NCBI GenBank assembly: GCA_900766195.1
Contig: CAAFUN010000026.1
Location: 12,665-76,664 of the forward strand
Source of the DNA: an uncultured Bacteroides sp.
GTDB taxonomy: Bacteria > Bacteroidota > Bacteroidia > Bacteroidales > Bacteroidaceae
Direction: 5' to 3'
DNA length: 64,000 bases
Part shown: positions 46,605 through 55,170 of the stretch, piece by piece
Position numbering within the stretch: position 1 is the first letter of the stretch
How the letters are laid out: every line of letters starts with the position of its first letter
The notes under the pieces: generated by a model
The model's database searches: none
What the model saw: the letters and a program-made list of their open reading frames with translations, nothing else
What the model was told of the DNA's origin: nothing
Translations under genes and position numbers: made by a program

Positions 46605-47171
46605 ATGTATACCATGATGAACCAAAACTTAAAAGAAACAACTTCTTCCCTTGTAGCCGATTTTCAGTCGGGTGACACTAATGCTTTTTCCAAGTTGTAT
46701 GATATGTACATCAATGTCTTGTTGAGCTATGGAAGTAGGCTAACCACAGATAAGGAACTCTTGAAAGATTGCATACATGATGTTTTTGTTAAGCTGTATA
46801 CTCGTCAGATTGATTTGGGCGCAGTTGAGAACTTTAAATCATATCTTCTTATTTCTTTGAAGAATAAAATATATGATGAACTTCGACGTCAGGTGTATGT
46901 GTCGGAAACAGCAGTCGAGGATCTCAATATTGCTCGGTCATCAGATGATGTGGAAAGCTTATATTTGGTAAAGGAGAAAAATTTTAATAATCAGATGAGA
47001 GTCCAATACCTCTTAGCGCAGCTACCTCCTCGTCAGCACGAAGCCATAACATTATATTACATGGAAGGATGGAAGTATGAAGATATTTGCATCTCCATGA
47101 ACATGAACTATCAGTCTGTGCGCAACCTGATTCATAGAGGTATAACAAAGTTAAGAAGTTTGTTGAATTAA
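46605..47171 (+). CDS. ECF-type RNA polymerase sigma-70 factor
   Basis: This 188-residue protein has sigma region 2 (about 25-90: KLYDMYINVLLSYGSRLT, LKDCIHDVFVKLY, FKSYLLISLKNKIYDELRR) and region 4 (about 135-185: LPPRQHEAITLYYMEGWKYE and the HTH YQSVRNLIHRGITKL). Such Bacteroidetes ECF factors usually act with a membrane FecR anti-sigma factor and a SusC/SusD pair. Here only a truncated FecR-like gene follows, 119 bp downstream. Confidence 0.92.
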   Translation: MYTMMNQNLKETTSSLVADFQSGDTNAFSKLYDMYINVLLSYGSRLTTDKELLKDCIHDVFVKLYTRQIDLGAVENFKSYLLISLKNKIYDELRRQVYVSETAVEDLNIARSSDDVESLYLVKEKNFNNQMRVQYLLAQLPPRQHEAITLYYMEGWKYEDICISMNMNYQSVRNLIHRGITKLRSLLN

Positions 47172-47290
47172 CATTATCCGAATTAGCTTATATACAGGTC
47201 TTCTTCTGTCTTCAAATTATACTTATTTTTTGAGTACGGGTTTTCTTATCATCCGTCTTTATTGAAGAGATTATTCAATATTAAGTTCAA

Positions 47291-47542
47291 ATGGATGATG
47301 TTGTATCAAAAAAATATAGTAAAGTAGAAGATTTCTTGGATGATGACGATTTTGTTAGATATGCTTCTGAAGCATCTGCTGCTGAAGAGTCATTCTGGCA
47401 TGGATTATTAAGCGAGAACCCCAATCTATATTCCGTCTTTAAGGAAGCTAAATCTGTTATAGAAGAACCAGGTATGGGTGGCTTCACTCAGCTTGATTCA
47501 GAAATGCTAAAACAACGGATATGGGCAACTTTTTCATTGTAG
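47291..47542 (+). CDS. Truncated FecR-like anti-sigma protein (cytoplasmic N-terminal part only)
   Basis: The 83 residues resemble the cytoplasmic anti-sigma end of FecR proteins (DFLDDDDFVRYAS, SFWHGLLSENPNLYSVFKEA, then LKQRIWATFSL) and stop exactly where a membrane helix and the periplasmic FecR domain normally follow. The remaining bases up to the GH3 stop at 47592 do not continue the domain in any frame. It may be a decayed gene or a free cytoplasmic anti-sigma peptide for the ECF factor beside it. Confidence 0.6.
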   Translation: MDDVVSKKYSKVEDFLDDDDFVRYASEASAAEESFWHGLLSENPNLYSVFKEAKSVIEEPGMGGFTQLDSEMLKQRIWATFSL

Positions 47543-47591
47543 AATAATTGCCCTAAAAAAAAGAAGTCTGTAAGATAGCTGAAGTTCTGTT

Positions 47592-49103
47592 CTATCTGTT
47601 TAGCAGTAGCATTTCTTCCAGATATTGTCTGGTATTGCAGAGACGAGGAATTTTATGCTGCCCTCCAAGCTTACCTTTCTGTGCCAGCCAATCATGAAAC
47701 AATCCCTTACGTGCAACGATAAGCTCCAATGGTTGAAGAGCAAGGTTGTTCTGCCTCTTAGCTTCATAGTCGGAATTAATTTCTTTCAGCGTATCATCTA
47801 ATATGCTGGCAAACCGATTGAGATCATCGGGCATTTGATTAAATTCAATCAACCACTGATGGCGACATTTGGCATTTACGTCCATAAATACGGGTGCTGC
47901 AGAATATTCGGCAATTAATGCACCGGTTTGAGCACATGCTTTAGCCAGTCCTTTCTCTGCATTATCCACAATCAGTTCTTCACCAAAAGCATTTATAAAA
48001 TGTTTGGTTCGTCCTGTTATAACAAACTTATAGGGATGGGCTTGAGTGAACTTAACGGTATCTCCAATCATGTATCGCCACAATCCGGCTGAAGTAGATA
48101 TTACGATAGCATAGTTCTTATTCAATTCCACTTCGTCAAGCTTGCATATCCTTGGATTCTCTTTTTCGAGGTCTTCAAGAGGAATAAATTCGTAGAAAAC
48201 GCCATAGTCTATCATGAGTAGCATAGCCGGGTTGTTCGGATCATTTTGCGTACCGAAATAACCTTCTGAGGCATTGTACGTCTCCACATAATGCATCTTC
48301 GAAGAGCGTATGATCTCTTTATATTGTTCGCGATAAGGAGTAAAGGCTACGCCACCATGGAAGAATACTTCTAAGTTTGGCCAAATCTCTTCCAACGACT
48401 CTTTTCCTGTTCTTTTGAGGAGATATTTAATCAAGACTAACATCCATGAGGGTACCCCGGATAAATTGGTGACATTGGCATGAAGAGTAGTATTTGCTAT
48501 AGCCTCTATTTTCTTTTCGAAATCGCTCATTAAAGCGATTTTCTTGCTTGGAACCCTGATTAGATTGACTAAGGGATTTACATTTTGTATGAGGATAGCA
48601 GAGAGGTCGCCCACCAAACTATGTTTCATGTTGAGGTTGGGACTATGACTTCCACCTAATATTAAGCCTTTTCCTGAGAAAAAACGGCTTTCCGGGTTCT
48701 GACTTAAATAAATTGTCACTGCATCCTGACCGCCACGGTAATGTGTGTCTTTTAAAGATTCTTTGCTTACGGGTAAGAATTTGCTCTTGTCATTAGTGGT
48801 TCCCGATGACTTGGCAAACCATCTGATGTTGGAAGGCCAAAGAAGGTTTTGCTCACCACCACGCAGACGCTCTACATAAGATTTAATCTCTTCATAGGTT
48901 TGAACAGGAACCCGGCTCTTAAATTCTTCATAATTACTTATGCTTTTATATTCATATTTCTTTCCCCATTCTGTGTAGGCCGCCGTTTTTAAAAGTCTGT
49001 CAAGTACGTTTTGTTGTAATTCTCCGGCTTGATCGGTATATCGGTCAAGCTCTCTTAAACGACGTTCAAAATAAATTTTATTCAGCAGTGATGTAGTATT
49101 CAT
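47592..49103 (-). CDS. GH3 auxin-responsive-family acyl-adenylating protein
   Basis: This 503-residue cytoplasmic protein belongs to the GH3 family (ANL-like acyl-acid-amido synthetases), not glycoside hydrolase family 3. Motif I SSGTT at 99-103, motif II YNASEGYFGTQ and motif III YAIVISTSAGLWRYMIGDTV are all intact. Plant members join amino acids to jasmonate or auxin. The bacterial substrate is unknown and may be a carboxylic acid joined to an amine. It is divergent from the phosphofructokinase gene. Confidence 0.88.
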   Translation of the reverse strand: MNTTSLLNKIYFERRLRELDRYTDQAGELQQNVLDRLLKTAAYTEWGKKYEYKSISNYEEFKSRVPVQTYEEIKSYVERLRGGEQNLLWPSNIRWFAKSSGTTNDKSKFLPVSKESLKDTHYRGGQDAVTIYLSQNPESRFFSGKGLILGGSHSPNLNMKHSLVGDLSAILIQNVNPLVNLIRVPSKKIALMSDFEKKIEAIANTTLHANVTNLSGVPSWMLVLIKYLLKRTGKESLEEIWPNLEVFFHGGVAFTPYREQYKEIIRSSKMHYVETYNASEGYFGTQNDPNNPAMLLMIDYGVFYEFIPLEDLEKENPRICKLDEVELNKNYAIVISTSAGLWRYMIGDTVKFTQAHPYKFVITGRTKHFINAFGEELIVDNAEKGLAKACAQTGALIAEYSAAPVFMDVNAKCRHQWLIEFNQMPDDLNRFASILDDTLKEINSDYEAKRQNNLALQPLELIVARKGLFHDWLAQKGKLGGQHKIPRLCNTRQYLEEMLLLNR

Positions 49104-49233
49104 TCCTTATATAAAAGCATATTTAATTTGCAAAATTAATCTTATTTATTGGCTTCTCTATCTTTTTTCCTTTTTTTTTCTATCTTTACGAACGTTACAA
49201 GTTCATTAATTTTACGTAAAACGAAAGGACGCT

Positions 49234-50244
49234 ATGAGAATAGGTATTTTGACTTCAGGAGGAGATTGCCCCGGTATCAATGCTACAATTCGCGGAGTTT
49301 GTAAAACAGCAATTCATCATTACGGCATGGAAGTGGTGGGCATACATAGCGGATTTCAAGGTCTGTTGAACAAAGATGTTGAAATCTTGACAGATAGATC
49401 CCTTTCGGGAATGTTGAATATGGGTGGAACAATGCTTGGTACATCCCGCGAAAAACCTTTTAAGAAGAGTGGAGTGGTAGATGGTGTGGATAAACCGGGC
49501 ATCATTGCCAAGAACATTGAAGAATTGGGATTGGATTGCTTGGTGTGTATTGGTGGAAATGGAACTCAAAAGACAGCTGCTAAAATGGCAGCTATGGGGC
49601 TTAATATAGTATCTGTTCCTAAGACCATAGATAATGATATTTGGGGGACGGATTTCTCATTTGGCTTTGATTCGGCGGTGAGTATTGCTACTGATGCCAT
49701 AGATCGCTTACATTCCACAGCAAGTTCGCATAAGCGGGTGATGGTGATTGAAGTGATGGGACACAAAGCTGGATGGATTGCTTTGTATTCGGGCATGGCC
49801 GGGGGTGGAGATGTTATTCTTGTGCCTGAAATACCTTATGACGTCCATCGTATCAGTGAGACTATTTTGGAAAGGTTGAAACGAGGGAAACCATATTCCA
49901 TTGTTGTAGTGGCGGAAGGTATAATTACTGATGGGCAGAAGCATGCTGCCGAGTATATAGCTGAAATGATAGAACGTGAGACGAGTATTGAGACGCGCGA
50001 AACAGTTTTAGGATACATTCAACGCGGAGGTTCTCCTACACCATTTGATCGCAATCTTTCTACCCGTATGGGTGGTCATGCTACGGAACTGATAGCAAAG
50101 GCTGAATATGGGCGGATGATTACTCTGAAAGGGAACGAAATATCTTCAATAGAATTGCAGGAAGTAGCCGGCAAGTTAAAATTAGTAACGGAAGAAGATG
50201 ATTTAGTTGTTCAGGGGCGCCGTATGGGAGTCTGCTTTGGATAA
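49234..50244 (+). CDS. pfkA: 6-phosphofructokinase
   Basis: This 336-residue glycolytic enzyme has GGDCPGINATIRG at the N-terminus, GGNGTQKTA, the catalytic TIDND (D133), EVMGHKAGWIALYSG and RGGSPTPFDR. Phosphoryl-donor residues are mixed. G110 sits where ATP-dependent E. coli PfkA has G104, favouring ATP; K130 sits where E. coli has G124, as in PPi-dependent and some actinobacterial ATP enzymes. Annotation as ATP-dependent is usual for this clade, but the donor should not be assumed. Asparagine replaces the usual aspartate in GGDG. Confidence 0.92.
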   Translation: MRIGILTSGGDCPGINATIRGVCKTAIHHYGMEVVGIHSGFQGLLNKDVEILTDRSLSGMLNMGGTMLGTSREKPFKKSGVVDGVDKPGIIAKNIEELGLDCLVCIGGNGTQKTAAKMAAMGLNIVSVPKTIDNDIWGTDFSFGFDSAVSIATDAIDRLHSTASSHKRVMVIEVMGHKAGWIALYSGMAGGGDVILVPEIPYDVHRISETILERLKRGKPYSIVVVAEGIITDGQKHAAEYIAEMIERETSIETRETVLGYIQRGGSPTPFDRNLSTRMGGHATELIAKAEYGRMITLKGNEISSIELQEVAGKLKLVTEEDDLVVQGRRMGVCFG

Positions 50245-50320
50245 TCCAGAGTATTACTGCAAAGCACAAACGCTGTTCATTAGGCTAGAATACCTCAATT
50301 AAAACATGAAATCAGCATAA

Positions 50321-50350
50321 AGATAATATCTCGTTATCTCTTCTTTTTTG
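50321..50350 (+). terminator. Weak candidate terminator after pfkA
   Basis: AGATAA and TTATCT form a 6-bp stem followed by CTCTTCTTTTTTG. The stem is short and AT-rich. Confidence 0.35.
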
Positions 50351-50372
50351 TTCCTTTTGCAGTTACATTATT

Positions 50373-50462
50373 CCGGCTCCCGTGCGAGAGCCAAGCGGCG
50401 CCCGTACCTGATCCGTATAGTTCCGCAGCCTGATCCGAAGGGATCCCGCGCGCGAGCCCAAG
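50373..50462. repeat. GC-rich island of short imperfect repeats
   Basis: TCCCGTGCGAGAGCCAAG (50378-50395) and TCCCGCGCGCGAGCCCAAG (50444-50462) are near-identical direct repeats. CCTGATCCG occurs at 50407-50415 and 50429-50437 with a 22-base period. GGCTC/GAGCC at 50375-50392 can form a small hairpin. The composition contrasts with AT-rich flanks. Confidence 0.6.
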
Positions 50463-50791
50463 TTATGCTTATACAAAATATACATTATTCCATATGTATA
50501 TGAACATTATACCTAATGTAAGCTAACAAAAAGACGATGGCAAAATGACGGATTAGATGGTTGGATTAGAGTAAGAAATGCCTTAAGCGTGAAAAATCTT
50601 TTCTTTAATGCGTAGTGAATCAGTAATGTACGTAACCTTTAAATCATGCTTAATTCTTCCTTTTGGTTTCTCTGAAAAGTATCTGAAAAGGAGCTATATC
50701 CTTCTATTGTATCTTTAGAATGAATGCAAAAGAAGGAGTCAATTCAAGGGAATGCTCAATGTACTTGTAGTTTGAGGATATAGACCGAATA

Positions 50792-51676
50792 TTAAAGGAC
50801 GTCTATTTCTTGATCCTTTACCTCGGGAGTATCAGCTATGTTGCCGTCTTCTTCTTGCAGGAGTTCTTGTTCAACTGTCTCCGTATCAGTGGGCTCTTCT
50901 GCTTGAGCTTGAAGTTTGGTGCTCTCAATGGCTTCTTTGAAGGTGGCGTCTGTCTTTATTCTTTTGAGAGCGGCCTCTGCTGCTATCTGTTGCGATTCTT
51001 TTTTTGAATAGCCGGTTCCTGTTCCTGCCGACAGTCCCTCAATACGTACTTCCGTATGGAATATGGGGTTGTATTGCTCGTCCAGTTGCTGCTCGATGAG
51101 TTCAAAAGAGACCTTGAATTTATTCTTCTGGCTCCATTCAATCAGCTTAGATTTGAAGTTAACTTCTTTGCGAGACATCTTATCCAAGTCTATATATTGC
51201 TTGAATATCTTATCCTGCATGAATTGTTTGCAACGATTATAGCCCTGATCCAAATAGATGGCACCGATGAGCGCTTCGAATGCATTGCCATACATGTACG
51301 TGTTGTGCGAAGAAGAGCGGGTGGAGTATTTCACAAGTTTATCCAGTCCAATCTCTACTGCAAGCTTGTTGAGCGTTTCTCTTTGTACTATCTTGGAGCG
51401 GGTGTTAGTGAGAAAACCTTCTCGTCTGCCGGCAAAATGACTGTATACAATGTCACCTACAATAGCGTCAAGAACGGCATCACCTAAAAATTCCATGCGC
51501 TCGTTGTTTATAGGGCTTCCTTTCTGAGTACGAATAGAGGTCGACTTGTGTAATAAGGCTTGCTGATAGGGCTGAATGTTGCGAGGGAAGAAACCGAGAA
51601 TTTTATAAAAACAAAGATAAGACTTTCTATCTTTGTGAAATAGAAGCCTTATCTTGTCTATTTGATTGCGTAGCAC
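50792..51676 (-). CDS. rnc: Ribonuclease III
   Basis: This double-strand-specific endoribonuclease processes rRNA and other RNAs. It has the RNase III signature ERMEFLGDAVLDAIVGD, the second acidic cluster in NAFEALIGAIYLDQGY, and a C-terminal dsRNA-binding domain (KLIEWSQKNKFKVSFELIEQ to KKESQQIAAEAALKRI), then a Glu-rich tail of about 40 residues. The likely start is the GTG at 51676 (VLRNQIDKIRLLF), five bases after the fabF stop. An ATG at 51712 would add 12 residues and overlap fabF. It is cotranscribed with acpP and fabF. Confidence 0.93.
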   Translation of the reverse strand: MLRNQIDKIRLLFHKDRKSYLCFYKILGFFPRNIQPYQQALLHKSTSIRTQKGSPINNERMEFLGDAVLDAIVGDIVYSHFAGRREGFLTNTRSKIVQRETLNKLAVEIGLDKLVKYSTRSSSHNTYMYGNAFEALIGAIYLDQGYNRCKQFMQDKIFKQYIDLDKMSRKEVNFKSKLIEWSQKNKFKVSFELIEQQLDEQYNPIFHTEVRIEGLSAGTGTGYSKKESQQIAAEAALKRIKTDATFKEAIESTKLQAQAEEPTDTETVEQELLQEEDGNIADTPEVKDQEIDVL

Positions 51677-51681
51677 GGCTA

Positions 51682-52944
51682 TTATTCTGTATATTTTTTG
51701 AATATAGCACACGCATTATGTCCTCCGAAGCCGAAAGTATTGGAGAGAGCGACATTTACTGTACGTTTTTGCGCTTTGTTAAACGTGAAGTTCAATTTAT
51801 AATCAATGTTTTCATCGTCATCACCTTCCTCATGGTTGATTGTGGGAGGAACAATGCCGTTGTTAATAGCCATTATACTTGCTATTGCTTCTACGGCACC
51901 GGCAGCGCCCAAAAGATGACCGGTCATAGATTTAGTTGAACTTATATTTAACTTATAAGCGTGGTCTCCGAAGACTTCTTTGATGGCTTTTGCTTCTGAA
52001 ATGTCTCCAACAGGAGTAGATGTTCCATGAACATTTATGTAGTCTACTTCCTCAGGTTTCATCTCAGCGTCTTCAAGAGCATTGAGCATAACGAGCTTTG
52101 CTCCTAAACCTTCGGGATGAGAAGCAGTGAGGTGATAAGCGTCAGCAGACATGCCTACACCGGCTAGTTCTGCATATATCTTTGCACCACGTGCTTTAGC
52201 ATGCTCCAGTTCTTCCAATACAAGACATCCTCCACCTTCTCCCATTACGAAGCCATCGCGACTTGCGCTGAATGGTCGTGAAGCAGTTTCGGGAGAATCA
52301 TTGCGTGTAGAAAGAGCATGCATAGCATTAAATCCTCCTACTCCACATGCAGTAATTGCAGCTTCAGAACCACCGCTCACGATTGCGTTGGCTTTACCTA
52401 AACGAATTAGGTTAAATGCGTCAGCAATAGCATTTGTAGAGGTGGCACATGCAGAGCATGTTGCATAGTTAGGTCCATGAAAACCATATATAATGGAAAT
52501 CTGTCCGGCTGCGATATCCGAAATCATTTTGGGTATAAAAAACGGGTTGAATTTTGGGCCCAATTCTTTATGGAGTGCGTAATTTCCAGCTTCTTCTTCA
52601 AAGGTACGGATGCCACCAATACCTGCTCCGAAAATTACACCGATTCTGTTTCGGTCTTCATTTTCAGTGTCAAGACCCGAGTCCTCCACCGCATCTTTGG
52701 CTACAGCAATGGCAAATTGTGTATATAAGTCCATCTTGCGGGCCTCTTTGCGGTCGATATATTTATTCACATCGAAGTTTTTTACTTCGCATGCAAATTG
52801 AGTCTTGAAAAGGGATGCGTCGAAATAAGTAATAGGCCCTGCTCCGCTAGTCCCATTCACTAAGCCTTCCCAAAATTCGGGAACGCTGTTGCCAATAGGA
52901 GTAATGGCGCCGAGACCTGTTACTACAACTCTTTTTAATTCCAT
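51682..52944 (-). CDS. fabF: Beta-ketoacyl-ACP synthase II
   Basis: This 420-residue condensing enzyme of fatty-acid elongation has the active-site cysteine C166 in TCSACATS and the catalytic histidines in NVHGTSTPVGD and MTGHLLGAAG. The C-terminal NTFGFGGHNA glycine-rich loop is present. It follows acpP by 18 bp in the same operon and precedes rnc, a conserved order (acpP-fabF-rnc) in Bacteroides and other bacteria. Confidence 0.97.
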   Translation of the reverse strand: MELKRVVVTGLGAITPIGNSVPEFWEGLVNGTSGAGPITYFDASLFKTQFACEVKNFDVNKYIDRKEARKMDLYTQFAIAVAKDAVEDSGLDTENEDRNRIGVIFGAGIGGIRTFEEEAGNYALHKELGPKFNPFFIPKMISDIAAGQISIIYGFHGPNYATCSACATSTNAIADAFNLIRLGKANAIVSGGSEAAITACGVGGFNAMHALSTRNDSPETASRPFSASRDGFVMGEGGGCLVLEELEHAKARGAKIYAELAGVGMSADAYHLTASHPEGLGAKLVMLNALEDAEMKPEEVDYINVHGTSTPVGDISEAKAIKEVFGDHAYKLNISSTKSMTGHLLGAAGAVEAIASIMAINNGIVPPTINHEEGDDDENIDYKLNFTFNKAQKRTVNVALSNTFGFGGHNACAIFKKYTE

Positions 52945-52962
52945 ATAAATAAAGGAATGAGA

Positions 52963-53199
52963 TTACTTGGCATGTTCTTCGATGTAAGACACGGCATCAC
53001 CTACAGTACCAATCTTTTCTGCTTGGTCATCAGGGATAGAAATGCCGAATTCTTTTTCGAATTCCATGATCAGTTCTACAGTGTCAAGAGAATCTGCTCC
53101 CAAATCGTTAGTGAAGCTTGCTTCGTTTGTAACTTCTGATTCTTCAACGCCTAATTTATCGACGATAATCGCTTTCACTCTTGATGCAATTTCAGACAT
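52963..53199 (-). CDS. acpP: Acyl carrier protein
   Basis: This 78-residue acidic helical protein has the phosphopantetheine attachment serine S37 in GADSLDTVEL and the typical C-terminus DAVSYIEEH. It carries acyl chains for FabF and other fatty-acid enzymes. It is the first gene of the acpP-fabF-rnc operon and has a good promoter upstream. Confidence 0.97.
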   Translation of the reverse strand: MSEIASRVKAIIVDKLGVEESEVTNEASFTNDLGADSLDTVELIMEFEKEFGISIPDDQAEKIGTVGDAVSYIEEHAK

Positions 53200-53250
53200 A
53201 ACTTTAAGATTTTAATTAATAATTAGTTTTAATTCTTTAATTTTGCGGTG

Positions 53251-53282
53251 CAAAGGAATAAATATTTATTGTTCCTAGCAAA
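53251..53282 (-). promoter_or_regulatory. Bacteroides-type promoter of acpP
   Basis: Read on the minus strand, TTTG (53279-53282) is followed after 20 bases by TTCCTTTG (53251-53258). This fits the -33 TTTG / -7 TAnnTTTG pattern with one mismatch, about 50 bp before the acpP start. Confidence 0.6.
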
Positions 53283-53302
53283 TATTTAAAGAACTAAATA
53301 TG

Positions 53303-53310
53303 TAATTTTG
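53303..53310 (+). promoter_or_regulatory. Bacteroides -7 element for purN
   Basis: TAATTTTG matches TAnnTTTG 38 bp upstream of the purN start. It is divergent from the acpP promoter, and the -33 is unclear. Confidence 0.45.
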
Positions 53311-53348
53311 CACATTTTTCACGAGGTTGTGCATTTTAAGAGGGCTTT

Positions 53349-53930
53349 ATGAAGAAGAATCTTGCGATTTTCTCATCTGGTAGTGGAACGAATACCGAGA
53401 ATATTATTCGTCATTTTGAAAATGACGATTCGGTTTGCGTAGCTCTTGTAGTTTCGAATAAGAGTGATGCCTTTGTCTTAGAACGAGTTAAACCGTTTTC
53501 AGTTTCAACTGTCTTTTTTGAAAAGAAGACATGGAGTGGAGGTGAAGATATACTGGAGGTACTTCGTGAATATAATATTTGTTTTATTGTCCTTGCTGGT
53601 TTTCTTGCACGTGTGCCCGATTGCTTATTGCATGCTTATTCTGATAAAATCATAAATATACATCCTTCACTTCTTCCTAAATTTGGTGGAAAGGGAATGT
53701 ATGGCGCGCATGTTCATCAATCAGTGATTGCTGCTGGGGAGAAGGAGAGTGGTATTACTATACATTATATTAATGAGCATTATGATGAAGGAGCCATTAT
53801 TCTTCAAGCAAAATGTCCCGTTTTACCAGAGGATACTCCCGATACTCTTGCCCAACGTGTGCATGCATTGGAATATGAATATTATCCCCAAGTGATAGAG
53901 AAACTTTTAGCTGGAATATCGGTTCAATGA
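53349..53930 (+). CDS. purN: Phosphoribosylglycinamide formyltransferase
   Basis: This 193-residue folate-dependent enzyme transfers formyl from 10-formyl-THF to GAR in purine synthesis. SSGSGTNTENI is the N-terminal phosphate-binding loop. NIHPSLLPKFGGKGMYG holds the catalytic Asn and His, and SGITIHYINEHYDEGAII holds the conserved Asp. It is a single gene, divergent from acpP. Confidence 0.95.
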   Translation: MKKNLAIFSSGSGTNTENIIRHFENDDSVCVALVVSNKSDAFVLERVKPFSVSTVFFEKKTWSGGEDILEVLREYNICFIVLAGFLARVPDCLLHAYSDKIINIHPSLLPKFGGKGMYGAHVHQSVIAAGEKESGITIHYINEHYDEGAIILQAKCPVLPEDTPDTLAQRVHALEYEYYPQVIEKLLAGISVQ

Positions 53931-54030
53931 AGTAATTGCTCTTTTCTTATATAATAGTATAAGCTTTCTTTTAGCACTCTGTACTTTTCTAATGATGGTG
54001 CATTGCAACAGAATCATGTTGTCGGGCTTG

Positions 54031-55083
54031 CTAATCCTCTTTTTCTAACTGCACAGTATAAGCTTCCCTTTCTCTACGTAGAGGGTAATTGCCTCTTAGT
54101 TTCTCAAAGTTTTCGGGATGTTCCTTCAATGCTTTGAAGTCAAGGCGCGGATCGTACATTTGCAGGAAAGCATCTTCTTGAGTGCTTGCTATTATTATAG
54201 GATTTTCAGGACTTGGAGGTGTTATCGTATAATCCTTTTGCAGACCGAAGTGGGAGCAGAAAGCATCTAATGCCATTCGCGTAGCATTGGCTTTACCGTC
54301 TGCCGAGTATCCGGCTATATGTGGAGTGCCAATGAATACTTTATTCAGTAGCGGTTTGCTAATATCGGGCTCGTTTTCCCATACATCAATAATGGCATCA
54401 GATACCTGTCCTGTTTCAATGGCTTTAAGCAAAGCTTCAGTGTGTATAACTTCCCCTCTTGAAGTATTGATGAGAACAGGATGACGCTGTAATGAGTGAA
54501 AGAAAGCTTCGTCGGCTAGATGATATGTTTTGTATTCGCCTTCCCGGTTTAGAGGGGTATGAAAGGTCAGTATATCACATTCCTGAAGAAGAGTTTCCAA
54601 GGAATCAAACTTTTGTCCGGTTTCGCTCTTTTGGCGTGGAGGATCGTTAAGCAATACCCGCATACCTAATTGTTGTGCCATTTTAGCAACCTTGCTTCCT
54701 ACATTGCCTACGCCTACAATGCCGAGCGTGCAGTTCTTCGGATCTTTGCCTTTTAATTGATGAAGCAAGATAAGCGAAGACTGTATGTATTGAGCCACGG
54801 AAGATGCGTTACATCCCGGAGCATTGGTCCATGTAATGCCTGCTTTGCGACAATAATCGGTATCTATGTGGTCAAATCCTATAGTTGCCGTGGCAATGAA
54901 GCTTACCCGGCTACCTTTCAACAGTTGTTCGTTGCACATCGTCCGAGTACGAATGATAAGTGCGTCGGCATCTTTAATTAAGTCAGGAGTGAAGTCTGTA
55001 CCTGAGGCATAAAGTACTTCATCCGCCAATGTTTCTATGACACCTTTTATATACGGTATTTTATTGTCTACGATGACTTTCAT
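54031..55083 (-). CDS. pdxB: Erythronate-4-phosphate dehydrogenase
   Basis: The preferred start is the ATG at 55083 (MKVIVDNKIPYIKGV); the frame runs 9 codons further. The product of about 350 residues is a D-2-hydroxyacid dehydrogenase with Rossmann GIVGVGNVGSKVA, catalytic Arg in NTSRGEVIHT, and His in GTPHIAGYSADGK. A C-terminal PdxB-type dimerisation segment is present. It oxidises 4-phosphoerythronate in pyridoxal-phosphate synthesis. A TAATTTTG -7 element on the minus strand lies at 55108-55115. Confidence 0.93.
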   Translation of the reverse strand: MKVIVDNKIPYIKGVIETLADEVLYASGTDFTPDLIKDADALIIRTRTMCNEQLLKGSRVSFIATATIGFDHIDTDYCRKAGITWTNAPGCNASSVAQYIQSSLILLHQLKGKDPKNCTLGIVGVGNVGSKVAKMAQQLGMRVLLNDPPRQKSETGQKFDSLETLLQECDILTFHTPLNREGEYKTYHLADEAFFHSLQRHPVLINTSRGEVIHTEALLKAIETGQVSDAIIDVWENEPDISKPLLNKVFIGTPHIAGYSADGKANATRMALDAFCSHFGLQKDYTITPPSPENPIIIASTQEDAFLQMYDPRLDFKALKEHPENFEKLRGNYPLRREREAYTVQLEKED

Positions 55084-55107
55084 ACTTGCAATTCTGAGTT
55101 TATCATG

Positions 55108-55145
55108 CAAAATTAGGATATATAGTGGAAAACTGTATATATTTG
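55108..55145. promoter_or_regulatory. Divergent -7 elements of pdxB and the GT39 gene
   Basis: TAATTTTG on the minus strand (55108-55115) serves pdxB, and TATATTTG on the plus strand (55138-55145) serves the GT39 gene. Both match TAnnTTTG. Neither has a certain -33 element. Confidence 0.4.
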
Positions 55146-55170
55146 TCTTGGAATAATTAAAAATGATTTT

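Larger units (their letters stand above)
50245..50791. other. Intergenic region with a GC-rich repeat island
   Basis: These 547 bases lie downstream of pfkA and rnc, which converge here, and contain no convincing gene. A weak hairpin (AGATAA 50321-50326, TTATCT 50334-50339, then Ts) may end pfkA transcription. A sharply GC-rich block with short repeats lies at 50373-50462. The rest is AT-rich. Confidence 0.5.

Noticed and set aside
47592..49103. Glycoside hydrolase family 3
   Set aside because: The name GH3 here means the auxin-responsive acyl-adenylase family; motifs are those of adenylating enzymes, not of a glycosidase.
51674..51712. ATG start for rnc overlapping fabF
   Set aside because: The GTG at 51676 sits just after the fabF stop and starts the RNase III-like sequence, so it is preferred, though the ATG cannot be excluded.
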